From Silurus meridionalis (lineage: Eukaryota > Chordata > Actinopteri > Siluriformes > Siluridae): 64,000 nucleotides of DNA. Positions within the stretch are counted from its first letter, which is position 1; each line of letters opens with the position of its first letter. Location of the stretch: NCBI RefSeq assembly GCF_014805685.1, contig NC_060906.1:5791998-5855997 (forward strand). Reading direction: 5' to 3'. Below are positions 41,646-52,881 of the stretch, piece by piece. The notes beneath the pieces are model-generated. The model made no database searches. It worked only from the letters and a program-made list of their open reading frames with translations, and was not told the origin of the DNA. A program made the position numbers and the translations under genes.

Positions 41646-43530
41646 TAATAAGTCAAGTCAAGTTTATTTGTATAGCGCTTTTCACAACAGACATCGTCTC
41701 AAAGCAGCTTTAAAAAAATCATCAGTCAAGGTGAATGGTGCATTTATCCCTGATGAGCAAGCCTGTGCTTGGTGCTGTGGCAAGGAAAAACTCCCTTAGA
41801 TGTTATGAGGAAGAAACCTTGAGAGGAACCAGACTCAAAAGGGGAACCCATCCTCATTTGGGTGACATCAAGAGTGTGATCATAAATCTTTCAACAATAC
41901 ACTGGAGAATGAGAACTAACATGAGCACTGGAGTGTGTGATTATAAGTGATGTTCTTTCTACAGTCATAAACAGTCTTTATACTGTAGTTATAAAACTAG
42001 GAGCTACTTAGCAACTCATAAAATAGCTCAACATTTGTGATCATCACAGATCCAGCATCAGCTTCTTCATGCCAGAGCCTTCAAACACTCCAGCAGGTCC
42101 AATGTCAAAACTCCACACATGGAGTGGGATGCAATTGAGTCCCTAGATGGTACGAGATGTTTGCGAGTTCGGCATCTACTTCTTTAAAGGTCCATAATCT
42201 TCATGAGGTGGGAGGTGACTGGAGCTGGCCAAACCTCAGGATGCCTCAGGATGGGGAGAGAAAGAGAAACAGTGGAGAGGAATTAGCGTAGCTGCTGTTC
42301 ATGATATTAACAGCACAAGTTGATAATGTGCACGTGATCAGATGTTCTGGTGCACAAGGTTATGATGTGAGACGTATGTTATGTGTAGGCTTTGCTAAAA
42401 AAGATATGTTTTTAATCTACACTTAAACTGGGTGAGTGTGTCTGAGCCCCGAACACCGTCAGGAAGACTGTTCCAGAGTTTAGAAGCTAAATGTGAACAT
42501 GATCTACCCCCTTTAGTGGACTTTGCTATTCTAGGAACTTCTAGAAGCCCAGAGTTTTGAGATCTCAGGGAGCGTGATGGATTGTAGCATGTTAAAAGAC
42601 TGAATAGTTACATGGGAGCCAAACCATTTAGTGCTTTATAAGTAAGAAGTAGTAGTTTGTAGTCTATTTAAAACTTAACAGGAAGCCAGTGTAGGGACGA
42701 TAAGATCAGGGTTATGTGATCATATTTTCTTGCCCTTGTAAGAACTCTGGCTGCTGCATTCTGGACTAACTGAAGCTGGTTAATTAATGATGCAAGTCAT
42801 CCACCTAGTAATGCATTACAATAGTCTATTCTGGAGGTCATGAATGCATGGATGAGCTTCTCTGCATCAGATATAGATAACATGTTTCTTAGCTTAGCAA
42901 TATTTCTAAGGTGAAAGAAGGCTGTTTTTGTAACATGGTAGATATATTTTTGACCAGTTTAATGCCTGTCCCTGAATGCCGATGTAATTCTGTAAGCGAT
43001 CTAGGAGGAGATCATGATCTATAGTGTCGAATGCAGCAATAAGATCTAGTAAAACCAACAGCGAGATGAAGCCTTGGTCTGAATCTAAAAACATGTCATT
43101 AGTGATTTTACCTTGAGCAGTCTCTGTGTTATGATGGGGCCTAAAACCTGACTGAAACTTTTCAAAGATATTGTTCTCTAGTGGAAACATACCGTAACTG
43201 GGTAGAGAAAATCTTTTCTAAAATCTTAGACATTAATAGGAGATTTGAAATAGGTCTGTAATTCGTTAGCTTGTTTGGATCCAGATTAGGTTTCTTAATG
43301 AGGGGATTAAGAACGGCTAACTTGAGGGATTTAGGGATGTAACCTAAAAATAGTGAGGACTTAATAATATTGACAAGAGGTTCACCAGCTGTATGTAACA
43401 CTTCCTTCAATAGATTGGTTGAAATGGGATCTAACTGACATGTTGTTGATTTAGCTTTGGTAATAACATTATACAGCTCTTCCTGACCTATACATGTAAA
43501 ACAGTGTAGTTGTGGAGTTGTAGGTGAGAT
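41646..43530 (-). mobile_element. L2/jockey-type LINE, 5'-truncated
   Basis: A minus-strand LINE of about 1.9 kb inserted in the CCCTAA-rich array. RT frames: 43162-43410 (LAVLNPLIKKPNLDPNKLTN then YRPISNLLLMSKILEKIF) and 42906-43190 ([40 protein letters not shown]). The palm and thumb regions (YADD) are deleted, and the C-terminal part resumes at about 42400-42690 (LLLLTYKALNGLAP, YNPSRSLRSQNSGLLEVPRI with stops). The 3' UTR is at 41646-42390, ending in tandem 'aagtcaagtcaag'. The last 400 bases match 39560-39925. Confidence 0.88.
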
Positions 43531-45880
43531 TGTGACCCTAACCCTAAATTATGACCATACTTCTAACACTGCTACCCTAACCATAGAATTCAAGAGTTAT
43601 ATTTATATTAAGTTTGTAATCAGGCATACCAGTGTAGATTTATTCATTGCTAGAGACTCAAAGCACTTTTGTACATTGCTCTGGATGAGGGCGTCCGCTA
43701 AATGCGACAAATATAAATGTAAATTTATAATTCTACCCCTAACACTGTAACCTTAATTTATAACCTTACACTTATCCCTGTAACCCTAATTTATAGCCCA
43801 ACCCCTAACCCTGTTCCCCTAACTCATTGCCCTACCCATAACCCTGTAAACCTAACATATAACTCTATGCCTAATTCTTTTAACCTAAATTATAACCCTA
43901 CCACTATCCCTGTTACCCTAACTTATAATTTACCCTTAACCGTAATTTATAATCCTACCCACTAACTCTAATTTATAACCTTACCCCTAACCCTGTAACC
44001 CTAAAGTATAACCCTACCCACTAACCCTGCAACTCTAATTTATAACCCAACCCCTAAAACTGTTTCCCTTACTCATAAACCTAACCTTAATGATGTAACA
44101 CTAATTTATTTCCCTACCCCTAACCTTGTAACCCTAAATTATATCCCTTCCCCTTCCCTGTTGCCCTTACTCATAACCCTACCCCTAACCTTGTATCCCT
44201 AATTTATTACCCTACCCTAACCTTGTATCCCTAACCCTAATTTGTAAACCTAACTTATAACCCTAACCTTAACCATGTTACCCTAACTTATAACCCTACC
44301 CCTAACCCTAAATAATAACTCTACCCCTAACCCTGTAAACCTAATTTATAACCCTACCAGCTAAACCTGTAACCCTAAAGTATAACCCTATCCCTAACCA
44401 TGTTATCCTAAATAATAACTCTACCCCTAACCCTAAATAAAAAACTCTACTCCTAACCCTGTAAACCCAATTTATAACCCTACCAGCTAAACCTGTAACC
44501 CTAAAGTATAACCCTACCCCTAGCCCTATTACCCTAAATTATAACCCTATCACTAACCCTGTTACCCTAACTCATAACCCTACTCATAACGCTGTAACCC
44601 TAATTTATAACCATACTAACGTTAACTTATAACCCTACCTGTAATGCTGTAACTCTAAAGTATAACCCTAGCCCCTAACCCTGTGGCCTTAATTTATTCC
44701 TACCCCTAACCCTGTAACCTTATTTTATAACCCTAAACCTAAACATGTAACCTTAACTTGTAACCCTACCCCTAACAATGTAAGACTAATTTATAAGCCT
44801 ACCCCTGACCCTGATTTATAACCCTATCCCTAACCATGTTATCCTAAATTATAACCCTACCCCTAACCTTGTAACCCTAAATTATAACCCTACCCTAACC
44901 CTGTAACCCTAATTTATTACCCTACTCCTAACCCTGCTTCCTAACTTATAACCCTACCCCTAACCCTGTAACCCTAATTTATTACCCTACTCCTAACCCT
45001 GCTTCCTAACTTATAACCCTACCCCTTACCCTGTAACCCTAATTTATAACCCTACTCTTAATCCTGTAACCCTAATTTATTACCCCACCTGCTAACCCTG
45101 TAAGCCTAAAATGTAACCCTTCCCCAAACCCTAAATTATAATCCTACCCCTAACCCTGTTACCCTAACTCATAACCCTACCCATAACCCTGTAACCCACA
45201 TTTTTTCCCCTACCTTTATATTTATAACCATACACCTATCCCTGACTTATAACCCTTCCACCTAACTATGTTATCCTAAATTATAACCCTACCCCTCACC
45301 CAGTAACCCAAATTATAACCCTACCCCTAACCCTGTAACCCTAATTTATTACCCTACCGCTAATTTAAAACCCTACCTGCTAACCCTGTAAGCGTAAATT
45401 GTAACCCTACCCCGACCCCTAACTCAGAACCCTCCCCTAACCCTAACTCATAACCCTACCCCTAACCCTGTTACCCTAACTCATAACCCTACCCATAACC
45501 CTGTAACCCAATTTTTTTCCCCTAGCTTTATATTTATAACCATACACCTATCCCTGATTTATAACCCTACCCCCTAACCATGTTATCCTAAATTATAACC
45601 CTACCCCTCACCCAGTAACCCAAATTATAACCCTACCCTAATCCTGTAACCCAAACTCATAACCCTACCCTAACACTGTAAACCTAATTTATTACCCTAC
45701 CCCTTTACCCTGTAACCATAATTTATAACCATACTCCTAACCCTGTAACCCTAATTTATAACCCTACCCCAACCCTGTAACCCTAACTTACAACCTTACC
45801 CCAACCCTGTTACCCTAAATGAAACCCTATCCATAACCTTCTAACCCTAATTTATAATCCTACCACACCCCTAACCTCCT
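43531..45880. repeat. Degenerate CCCTAA-rich minisatellite
   Basis: About 2.35 kb of irregular units such as ataaccctacccctaaccct then gtaaccctaattt (roughly 30-34 bp), each with two or three CCCTAA hexamers. All units run in the same direction. It is not a pure (TTAGGG)n telomere. It is best read as a minisatellite grown from a telomere-like seed or as an old interstitial telomeric block. Confidence 0.92.
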
Positions 45881-46011
45881 ACCTGTTATGCCCTACACCT
45901 AGTCTATTAGCTAAACATTTTCGCCAACCACTAAGACCAAACCCATGACTTTCACCCTGTGCACTACACTTCTCTTTTACTCTGCACCTCTCTCCCATCT
46001 TTTATGTAGAA

Positions 46012-46262
46012 TATTCAATCTAAACTTTTTAGTCCCCTGGTGGTCTAGTGGTTAAGAAGCAGCGCTCCCACCGCTGCGACCCGGGTTCGATTCCCGGTCA
46101 GGGAACCATCCCCAGCCACTTTCAGTGCCGGTCCCAAGCCCGGATAAATTGGGGAGGGTTGCGTTAGGAAGGGCATCCAGCGTAAAACATGTGACAAATT
46201 AAACGTGCGACCCCTAACGGGAGAAGCCGAAAGAAAGTTAGTTATTCAATCTAAACTTTTTA
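46012..46262 (+). mobile_element. tRNA-Glu-derived SINE, copy 2, with 20-bp TSD
   Basis: The SINE body at 46032-46242 starts gtcccctggtggtctagtgg and has B box ggttcgattcc. The anticodon loop has changed from CTCTCAC to CTCCCAC. It shares the body of copy 1 but has lost 'gaggatccgctgtgg' near the tail by deletion between similar gtgcg/gtggcg motifs. A perfect 20-bp duplication, tattcaatctaaacttttta, flanks it (46012-46031 and 46243-46262), so the insertion is young. Confidence 0.95.
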
Positions 46263-46380
46263 ACAATGTACAGTAATGGAAAAAATAAACTTTGCAGAAA
46301 AAAACTATCAAGCTATTAATGAGGGCTTCTGTAAATATTTTAGTTGGAAATGCTTGTATTTCCCCAGTCTATAATGTGAA

Positions 46381-46565
46381 TGTCATGGAACAGGAACCAA
46401 AAACAGCAATTCCCAGCATACACTGCAGCCTACAAACATGGCTGCTGTGGACCACAACCCCCAGAGCTCAGCTACAGTTCCATGTTCACAGTCACCCAGT
46501 TCCTGATTGATTACACCTGCAATCAATTCCACACATGGTAGAGTTTTAAAAGACTCACAAAGCCT
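46381..46565 (+). repeat. LTR-like repeat, copy 2
   Basis: Starts tgtcatggaacaggaacc and contains 'acaaacatggctgctgtgga', 'catgttcacagtcacccagt' and 'tcctgattgattacacctgc'; inverse of 40755-40945. Probably part of a solo LTR of an unidentified family. Confidence 0.6.
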
Positions 46566-47140
46566 AGGCTCAGTTATTTTATCAACTTTTTTAATTGTAG
46601 AATTGCTATTTGCACAACATCTAGTTCTGCTTTACTAAAAAGAACAGACTTTGCATTCATTTTATTATTAGTTTCTGCTTTTAAGTCAAGTCCTCCTTTG
46701 GCCCTCAGAGAATCCTACTCATCATAGGATCATCACACCCATGAACACCAGTTATTGTGCCATCCCATTCGGCATTCTTACCATGCAGGATTCTCTCAAA
46801 AATCTTTTTGGTATGTAAAATCTTGTCCATCATTGGGTCATCTCTTTAGGCACACCTGTTATCGTGTCATCCAATTGATATTAAATATTAGCATATATGT
46901 AAAATTTTAACTGTGTTTGGAAAGGAGGCCTTCAAGAACCATCCCAACCAATAGATACATCTTAAAATCTGACATCTTAACATAGAACTAACACAAGAGA
47001 CCATAATACACTGTCAAAAATAGGAAAATTACATACACAAACAGTAGTCTTAATAATTAACAAAAAACAATCAAAGGATTGTCCTATAATGATCATAGAA
47101 TTGTCTAAAATCTGTCAACCTACAGGAAACACAAACACAT
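46566..47140. other. AT-rich; first copy of a roughly 120-bp repeat
   Basis: No gene. The segment 46965-47110 ('tctgacatcttaacatagaa', 'ttacatacacaaacag', 'gatcatagaattgtct') recurs in direct orientation at about 49605-49735, on the other side of the DIRS-like element. Confidence 0.5.
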
Positions 47141-47407
47141 CTCTAGGTTATGTATGTAAAACTAGTTCCCTGAGGGAACAAGACACTGCTTTGGGAATGC
47201 CACGCGTTGTCCATGCTTTGTCTTTGGCGGGCGACGTCGCATAAACCAAAAAGCTTGCAGGGAGTATGGCCCGAGACGCAGCATCTCGTTTACCTCGGGG
47301 ACCTAGGGTTACATACGTGACCTAGAGCATTCCCTTTCAGGAACTCGAGCTGCGTCAAAACACTTCCGGGATGAGTATTCCATCACACTATACTGACCAC
47401 TCCCTGC

Positions 47408-47725
47408 CTAGTTTGTCTGGGCACCACCAGCATGTGGAACAGAGGAGCCGGGAGTGGCTCTGATGTTGATGTGGTAAAACCTGAAGAAGGTCAAAGGCGT
47501 GGACCGACCCGCAGCATTACATATGTCCTGCAGGGGCACCCCGGTGGACCAGGCCATAGAGGCCGGCATACTCCAGGTGGAATGAGCCTTGACTCTGAAA
47601 GGAGTGGGAAGACCAAAGGACTCGTAACCAGAGGAAATCATATTCACTATCCATCCGCTGAAAGTCTGCTTATTGGCTGGAAAAAATTTCCTATAAGGGC
47701 CATAGCATACAAACAGCTCCTCCAA
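47408..47725 (-). pseudogene. DIRS-like tyrosine recombinase, C-terminus
   Basis: A 105-codon frame. FRVKAHSTWSMPASMAWSTG then VPLQDICNAAGRSTPLTFFR and FYHINI form the C-terminal catalytic part of a DIRS-type recombinase: the His of the H-x-x-R motif is present but the Arg is Trp (HSTW), and the putative nucleophile Tyr is in RFY. The enzyme would be inactive. It follows the RT/RNase H fragment as expected. Confidence 0.75.
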
Positions 47726-47878
47726 CTTCCTCTAAGGACTCGTCCTGTGGAGGTACGTATTCAGTGCGAGCACTGTACACAGCCGTAGGGATCTTAGGTA
47801 CATACCCTGCTCTAGGGTAAAGGAAAGCACTGGCCACAGACAGGGCCTGTAGGTCCCCAATTCTTTTGAGGGAGGATA

Positions 47879-48380
47879 TCACCAAGGAAATCTAAGCAAA
47901 GTGGAATCATGTTCCAGCAGCCTCTGGAACTGCCTCACAGTGAGGGGTTTGCCTTCTCTCACTCTCCCGACTCCTGTGAAAATGGCAGCAATCCGGGTGG
48001 GAGACAATTCTGCCCGCAGCACGGTCGAGTCCCATACCACACCCAAGAAGGTGGTTCTCTGCAACGGAGAAAGCACAGCTTCTCCATGCAGACAAAAACA
48101 ACATCTAGATGCTGGACTGCCCGAAGCGCCGAGCCGCATTCATGCAGTTTGTGAAGAAGCAGGGCAAGAGTGCTAGGCCAAAGGCAAAGACCCGATGTTG
48201 GTAAGCTTCGCCCACGAAAGCAAACCTCAGGAACCTCCTGTGAGCAGGAAGGATGGCGGAAGAAGCTATTGGGGCATTCAGCAGAAAAGCCCTGTCTATA
48301 TCGGGAATCTCCGACAAGGTGAGCCACAGATGACTCTCTGTGGTCACTAAGGCTGCCATGAACCTAACCTTGGCCCACAC
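47879..48380 (-). pseudogene. DIRS-like RT/RNase H fragment
   Basis: Frames 48105-48380 and 47879-48139 carry PAHRRFLRFAFVGEAYQHRV then FAFGLALLPCFFTNCMNAA, followed by TTFLGVVWDSTVLRAELSPT then RIAAIFTGVGRVREGKPLTV, a recognised DIRS RT-RNase H join. The catalytic YxDD region is unreadable because of frame changes around 48120-48180. Confidence 0.75.
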
Positions 48381-49308
48381 TCTTGTTGGCCCTAAGGTTT
48401 AAGTCAGCCATGCGACGTAACTCCTTAACATAGTCAGCCCCAGAGCTAAATCCCTCGTCCAACTCTCGCAGCAGGTCGGCCTGGTATGCCTGCAACACAA
48501 AGTGTGGAGGCAGCCCATGGCCTGGCCTTACCCAACAAATGGCCGAAGTGGCTTTCAACGGCCTAGTTAGCAATACTGGAGCCTTTAGCGACGCAACACC
48601 TGGGGAGAGCGATCCAGCTAGCATCTCCTCGACCCTGGGCACCTCCCCATAGCCACACTCCTTAAACCCAACTATGTTCGCGTACAGCGAATTTTGCGGG
48701 GAGAAAGAATGGGCCATATATGGGGTCTTTCAAGATCTGGACACTTCGATGTGCAGGTCGGGGACAAACAGTAAGCCCCAGTGAGGAGGGTGTGCTGTGG
48801 GACACAGGAAACGCTCATCCAGATTGCTGGGAGCGAGTTGCTTCCGCTTCTCACCTGGCCAAACTATCATCACTACCTTCAGGAGCTCCTCGAACATCAC
48901 CGGCTGTGAGGAGTCCGTGAGCTCACTAGCATCCAAGAGACCTAGAGCTTTGCATCACACACACACACGGGAAGGACAACGCCGGAGTGAATACCTTCCT
49001 TAGAGAATGGAAGCACGGCCCAGCAGGGGAGGCTGGAGAGGACTCATCCGTCTCTATGCCTTCTGCTTGGTCGGCCAGCAAGCCCCATGACCTTTGGCGG
49101 GACCTGAGCTGTGAGGAAGAGCTCTCTCCTCGAAGAGTGATCTCTGGGAGCGGAGAGTGCAAATAGCCATACGGCTACAGCAAGGACAATCATCTCTCTC
49201 AAGAGCCGACTAAACATGCTCCAGACAAACAATGCACAGCTCATGTCTCCCCATAATAAAACGGGGGCAAGGAGGGACACACATGAGAGAGTTTGTTTGT
49301 CTAGCCAT
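48364..49308 (-). pseudogene. DIRS-like gag region
   Basis: The start is probably ATG at 49308 (MARQTNSLMCVPPCPRFIMG then RHELCIVCLEHV). A TAG follows, then a Cys pair (CPCC) in the same frame, making a small Cys/His cluster. The C-terminal part (48364-48717) holds LKATSAICWVRPGHGLPPHF, VLQAYQADLLRELDEGF and VKELRRMADLNLRANKSVGQ, a block I recognise from fish DIRS gag. Several stops and frameshifts. Confidence 0.65.
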
Positions 49309-49545
49309 GCTGCACAGATTTACACACAAAGCGCTTACCTGAACAACAGAAGCTAATCTTGCTACCATTGCTCAACTATTTTGTAGCATCCTGGTTTAAG
49401 TAACGTCGCCCGTCGATGACGTCACGACTTGCCTATTGGCCCAGATTTTACACGTAATTCAGAGCGTGGACAAAGCGGGGCATTCCCAAAGCGTTTTTGA
49501 CGCAGCATCTCGTTCCTGGAAGTGAACAGAACATAATACCTGATG

Positions 49546-50768
49546 ATCAAAAAATGGATAATTTCACGCACAGACAAAGTCCTTCCGTAGTCATCACAGC
49601 TAATGGTGATCATAAAATTGTTTACAATCTGACATCTTAACATGGAACTAATACAATATATCATAATTCACTGACAACTGATGAGAAAAATACATACACA
49701 AAGAGCAATTCTAAATAATATTTACCAAATTATACCAGAATAGGCAATCGCCAAATCTCCATCATGAATTCGTTTAGTCAAAACATTGTTCTTTTCTGCT
49801 AGACCTTGTTGAGCTTTCAGAATGTGGTTATCTTTCCTTTGCATTAAATACATTATTGTTCAATTCTGGTACTTCAAAGTACACTCTGGGATATCTTCCA
49901 CAAAGCCTAGTTGTTCTTCTGGATTTAAACAAGGTCTCATTCATTGAGCAATGAGTTTGGTTATCATTACCAAAAATGCAGAAATGGTCCAGGGTTGTGG
50001 TGGTGCATTTTGTTTATTTTTTTTATTTTTTATTTTTTATTTTTTCCCAAACTATTACTCTGGTGAAATTATTATGGACATGAGTTAGGTTGATTTCACA
50101 AGTGATTGGGGTGATTTTTTTTTTTTATGGCATCAGACTCACAGATAAAACCAAATGGTGTCTTATCAAAACATTTAATGATGGGAATTGAGTGATTAAT
50201 CTGGGTAGGTCTTTTCTTTCCTTTAGTACATTTTTCTGTAACATTCCCAAGTTGTCCACCTTTAGGATCCTTTTAAACACTTGTTCCTTTTAAAAAACTG
50301 GAACAGAAACAGTCAACAGCAAAGCATGCATTTGTCTCATAAAACACCTGAACCTGTCAAAACTAATCCTGGCAGAGCAAGCCCAGGAAGTGTCCTTAGG
50401 TTAATTGATCACAGTGTCATTCCAACACCTAAAGGCAATTGAACATCTTCCAGCAAAGGACCATAGTCGAGGGGACTGTAAAACCCAGCAGGAATAGGAT
50501 GAGAAGAAACCTTTGCCATTTGCACAATGTAGCTGCATGAAATGGGCAATTAGTACTTACCCAATCTATCCATAATGTTCTTTAAATCATCTGATGTAGT
50601 ATTAAATCAGTCTTTCATTCCAAATCATTTTATATGGACCTCTTCAGTAAAAAGAGTTAATGGAACCTTTCCAGCTAATACTTTCTCCAGTATGTGGGTG
50701 ATTTCTTGATGCTTGACAGAGGAAAACTGTGCACAGTATAACTGTTTTTGCATACTGGTTAAGTTTTT
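49546..50768. other. Second repeat copy; T-rich tract; no gene
   Basis: 49605-49735 repeats the 46965-47110 segment. 50000-50050 and 50107-50127 are T-rich. No supported frame; probably the 3' non-coding part of the retrovirus-like element on the minus strand. Confidence 0.4.
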
Positions 50769-51325
50769 TTAGTCTGTTGTATTATGATAGAGAGAGCAGA
50801 TGCGATTCTGTGAATATTCACTCAGTCTTTCTTGCAAATATACATCTGTTTGCATAACCTGTTGTCCAACAAGAGTTTTAAGATTAAGATCATGCAATCT
50901 AAGTTCTTGAGCACTGATCCAATTGGATATGCCTAACCCAGTGCTAGTGGCCCAAAGGATGCTATTAACAAATCCTAACAGTTTTTGTCCAGACGAGATA
51001 CCTCTTTTTTGCTCTTGTAGAGATTCATCTGATAGCTGGTCAGTGGGTGAGCTGGTAGCTACCGCTTCATGGTCCCTCAAGAATGCTGTTGTCAAGAGAT
51101 CTTTATACATTTTGTCACACTCTCTCTACTGCATCGCTTGTCCATGTCTGGAGACCAGGCTGTTAGATTGACTAGAACTGGAGCATGGATCCACTGGATG
51201 TTGTTGATCGGCACTCTTTGGTATGACTTTGTCAGCACGCCAGATAAAGAGGCTGGCTGAGGTTCTGGACACTTATGTGTCAGCACCATCATCGGAAGCA
51301 TCATTGCTAGAACCCACCGGCACAT
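50769..51325 (-). pseudogene. Retrovirus-like env fragment
   Basis: Two frames on the minus strand lie downstream of integrase. 51092-51325 begins with a hydrophobic leader (VLAMMLPMMVL) like a signal peptide. 50769-51110 contains a basic KRG site before a Gly/Ser-rich hydrophobic segment and then a long amphipathic helix. Position after pol and this layout point to an envelope gene. The two frames are not continuous and no transmembrane anchor was found, so it is broken. Family assignment is tentative. Confidence 0.5.
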
Positions 51326-51785
51326 CGTTGGTTTCTTTTAATGAAGGATTCTGAAACAGACACAAACAAGATTACACCCCCCCCCCTTTTTTTTTCACAT
51401 AACATAGCAAAAAATGGGATTTCCCTAAATGTTTTAATTACAGAAAATTATCCTGTTGAAAACATGATCAGGTTAAACATAATATACATATCCACACAGT
51501 TTCATTAACTAAGGGCAACAACAGCAAAAAAAATAATTACATTGTTTATACAATTAGCTCAGTAGGACTGCCTAAGGTTTTTAGATTTATGACCAATTTT
51601 GTACACTGTATCTCCACATTTGTCAATCACTGGATATGGGCTCACCCAGTTAGCGGTGCACGGTCCCTTGCAGTAGTAATTCTTTACCATAACTTCATCA
51701 CCAAGTAAAATTTATGTTTGTGTACATCTTGATCATAATACATCTTGTTGTACTTTTGACTGAGTCCAATTTAATGAGCTGCCTG

Positions 51786-52476
51786 TTAATACATAATTGG
51801 TAAATTTCCACAAGTTTTAAAAAAAAACATTTCAGTTGTCCATCCCTCAACCATTGGCTTAGGGACTTCAAAGAAAAGGTGTTCAGGTAATCTCATTTTC
51901 CTTCCTGTCATTAACTCATGGGGACTATAACCTGTGCTTTTATGTACAATTCCCCTTACCGAGATTAAAAGTTTTGTAGGATTTTGAGCCCAGTTGGAAC
52001 CATTCTCTAATACCATTTTCTTCAAGGCTGTTTTTAGTGTTCTGTTTAATCTCTTCAAACCTCCTGATGATTGCGGGTGATGTGCTATATGCAGCCGTGT
52101 TTAATCCCAAGCAGTTTTGCTAGATCAACATGATTTTTTTTTCCTGTGAAGTGGGTGCCTCTATTACTTTCTAGACTAAATGGAAGGCCAAATCTACAAT
52201 AGATTTGTTCCCATAGCACTCTTGCTGTAGCAGAGGCAGTGTCAGATTTGATTGGAAAGGCTTCAATCCATTTGCTAAATGTGTCAACCACCACTTTAAT
52301 ATGTCTGTGTCCACCTTTTGCTGCTGGTAATGGACCAATATAATCAGTCTGAAGGTTTGTCCAGGGATCTTCCGCAAGACATGTAGGTCTTAATGATCCC
52401 TTTTTTTTAACTGCTGATGGATTCATTTGGGCACATGTTAAGCAGTTATCACAATAGTCTTTCACAATGTTATCCT
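51786..52476 (-). pseudogene. Retrovirus-like integrase, core and C-terminal part
   Basis: 52085-52465 starts with the CxxC half of the zinc-binding domain (YCDNCLTC), then the catalytic core: first Asp in LQTDYIGPLP, second position altered to Glu (LESNRGTHF). 51786-52058 carries the segment after the catalytic Glu (STGYSPHELMTGR). The two frames are separated by a slip near 52070. The N-terminal HxxxH half lies at 55732-55905, beyond element B. Confidence 0.8.
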
Positions 52477-52481
52477 GTTAT
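52477..52481. other. Target-site duplication of element B (left)
   Basis: GTTAT, repeated at 55726-55730 immediately after the 3' LTR. A 5-bp duplication like that of element A. Confidence 0.9.
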
Positions 52482-52790
52482 TGTCAGGAATCCACCTGCC
52501 ACGCCTCCTTCAGAGGCTGCCTTTGCCTCTGCGCGCTCCCAAGCGTGCAGTGCAAATCACACACAGCTGAAGCGCATTATCGACTCATTCCCTGCCTCCA
52601 TATAAACCACTCACTCACCCACACTCGGGGTCCATTATTGTACGTTCATGCGTGGTCGTGTAGGTTAATGCTGGTGTGTGTTCGCGTTTGTGCTTCTCCC
52701 GCTACACACCTTCTTTGCCCGGACTCCTCGCTCACTCCACAGCCGCGTTTGGCCGTTACTCCGGCTTCCGCCTCCGTACCGCGCCTAACA
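52482..52790 (+). mobile_element. Element B 5' LTR, internally deleted
   Basis: 309 bp, TGTCAGGAATCCACCTGCCA to ...CGCGCCTAACA, with TATA box 'cctccatataaacc' (about 52601). Compared with the 3' LTR it lacks about 148 bases, including the 'tgaataaagtttatg' polyadenylation region. The breakpoint lies between short gtttg repeats (cgcgtttgg/tatgtttgcc). Confidence 0.92.
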
Positions 52791-52881
52791 GAATAACGGA
52801 CCCCTGAAAAGGAATTTACGGACAAAAAAAAAAAAGGGAAAAAGACACGATCGGGTTAACGCCGTGGTCCCGGCGTAAGCC

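Larger units (their letters stand above)
47145..49545 (-). mobile_element. DIRS-like tyrosine-recombinase retrotransposon
   Basis: A degenerate element of about 2.4 kb. The order on the minus strand is gag (49308 to 48364), RT/RNase H (48380 to 47879) and tyrosine recombinase (47725 to 47408), which is the DIRS order. The outer sequences are related but not LTRs: 'gctttgggaatgcc' at 47190 is the inverse of 'ggcattcccaaagc' at 49479, and 'gacgcagcatctcgtt' occurs near both ends (47275, 49499) in the same direction. Such split, mixed-orientation termini are typical of DIRS elements. Confidence 0.75.

Noticed and set aside
43531..45880. True telomere
   Set aside because: Units are degenerate, about 30-34 bp, interrupted by AATTTATA-type spacers, and internal to the window.
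47432..48176. Plus-strand frames over the DIRS-like element
   Set aside because: They oppose minus-strand frames with recognisable recombinase and RT motifs.
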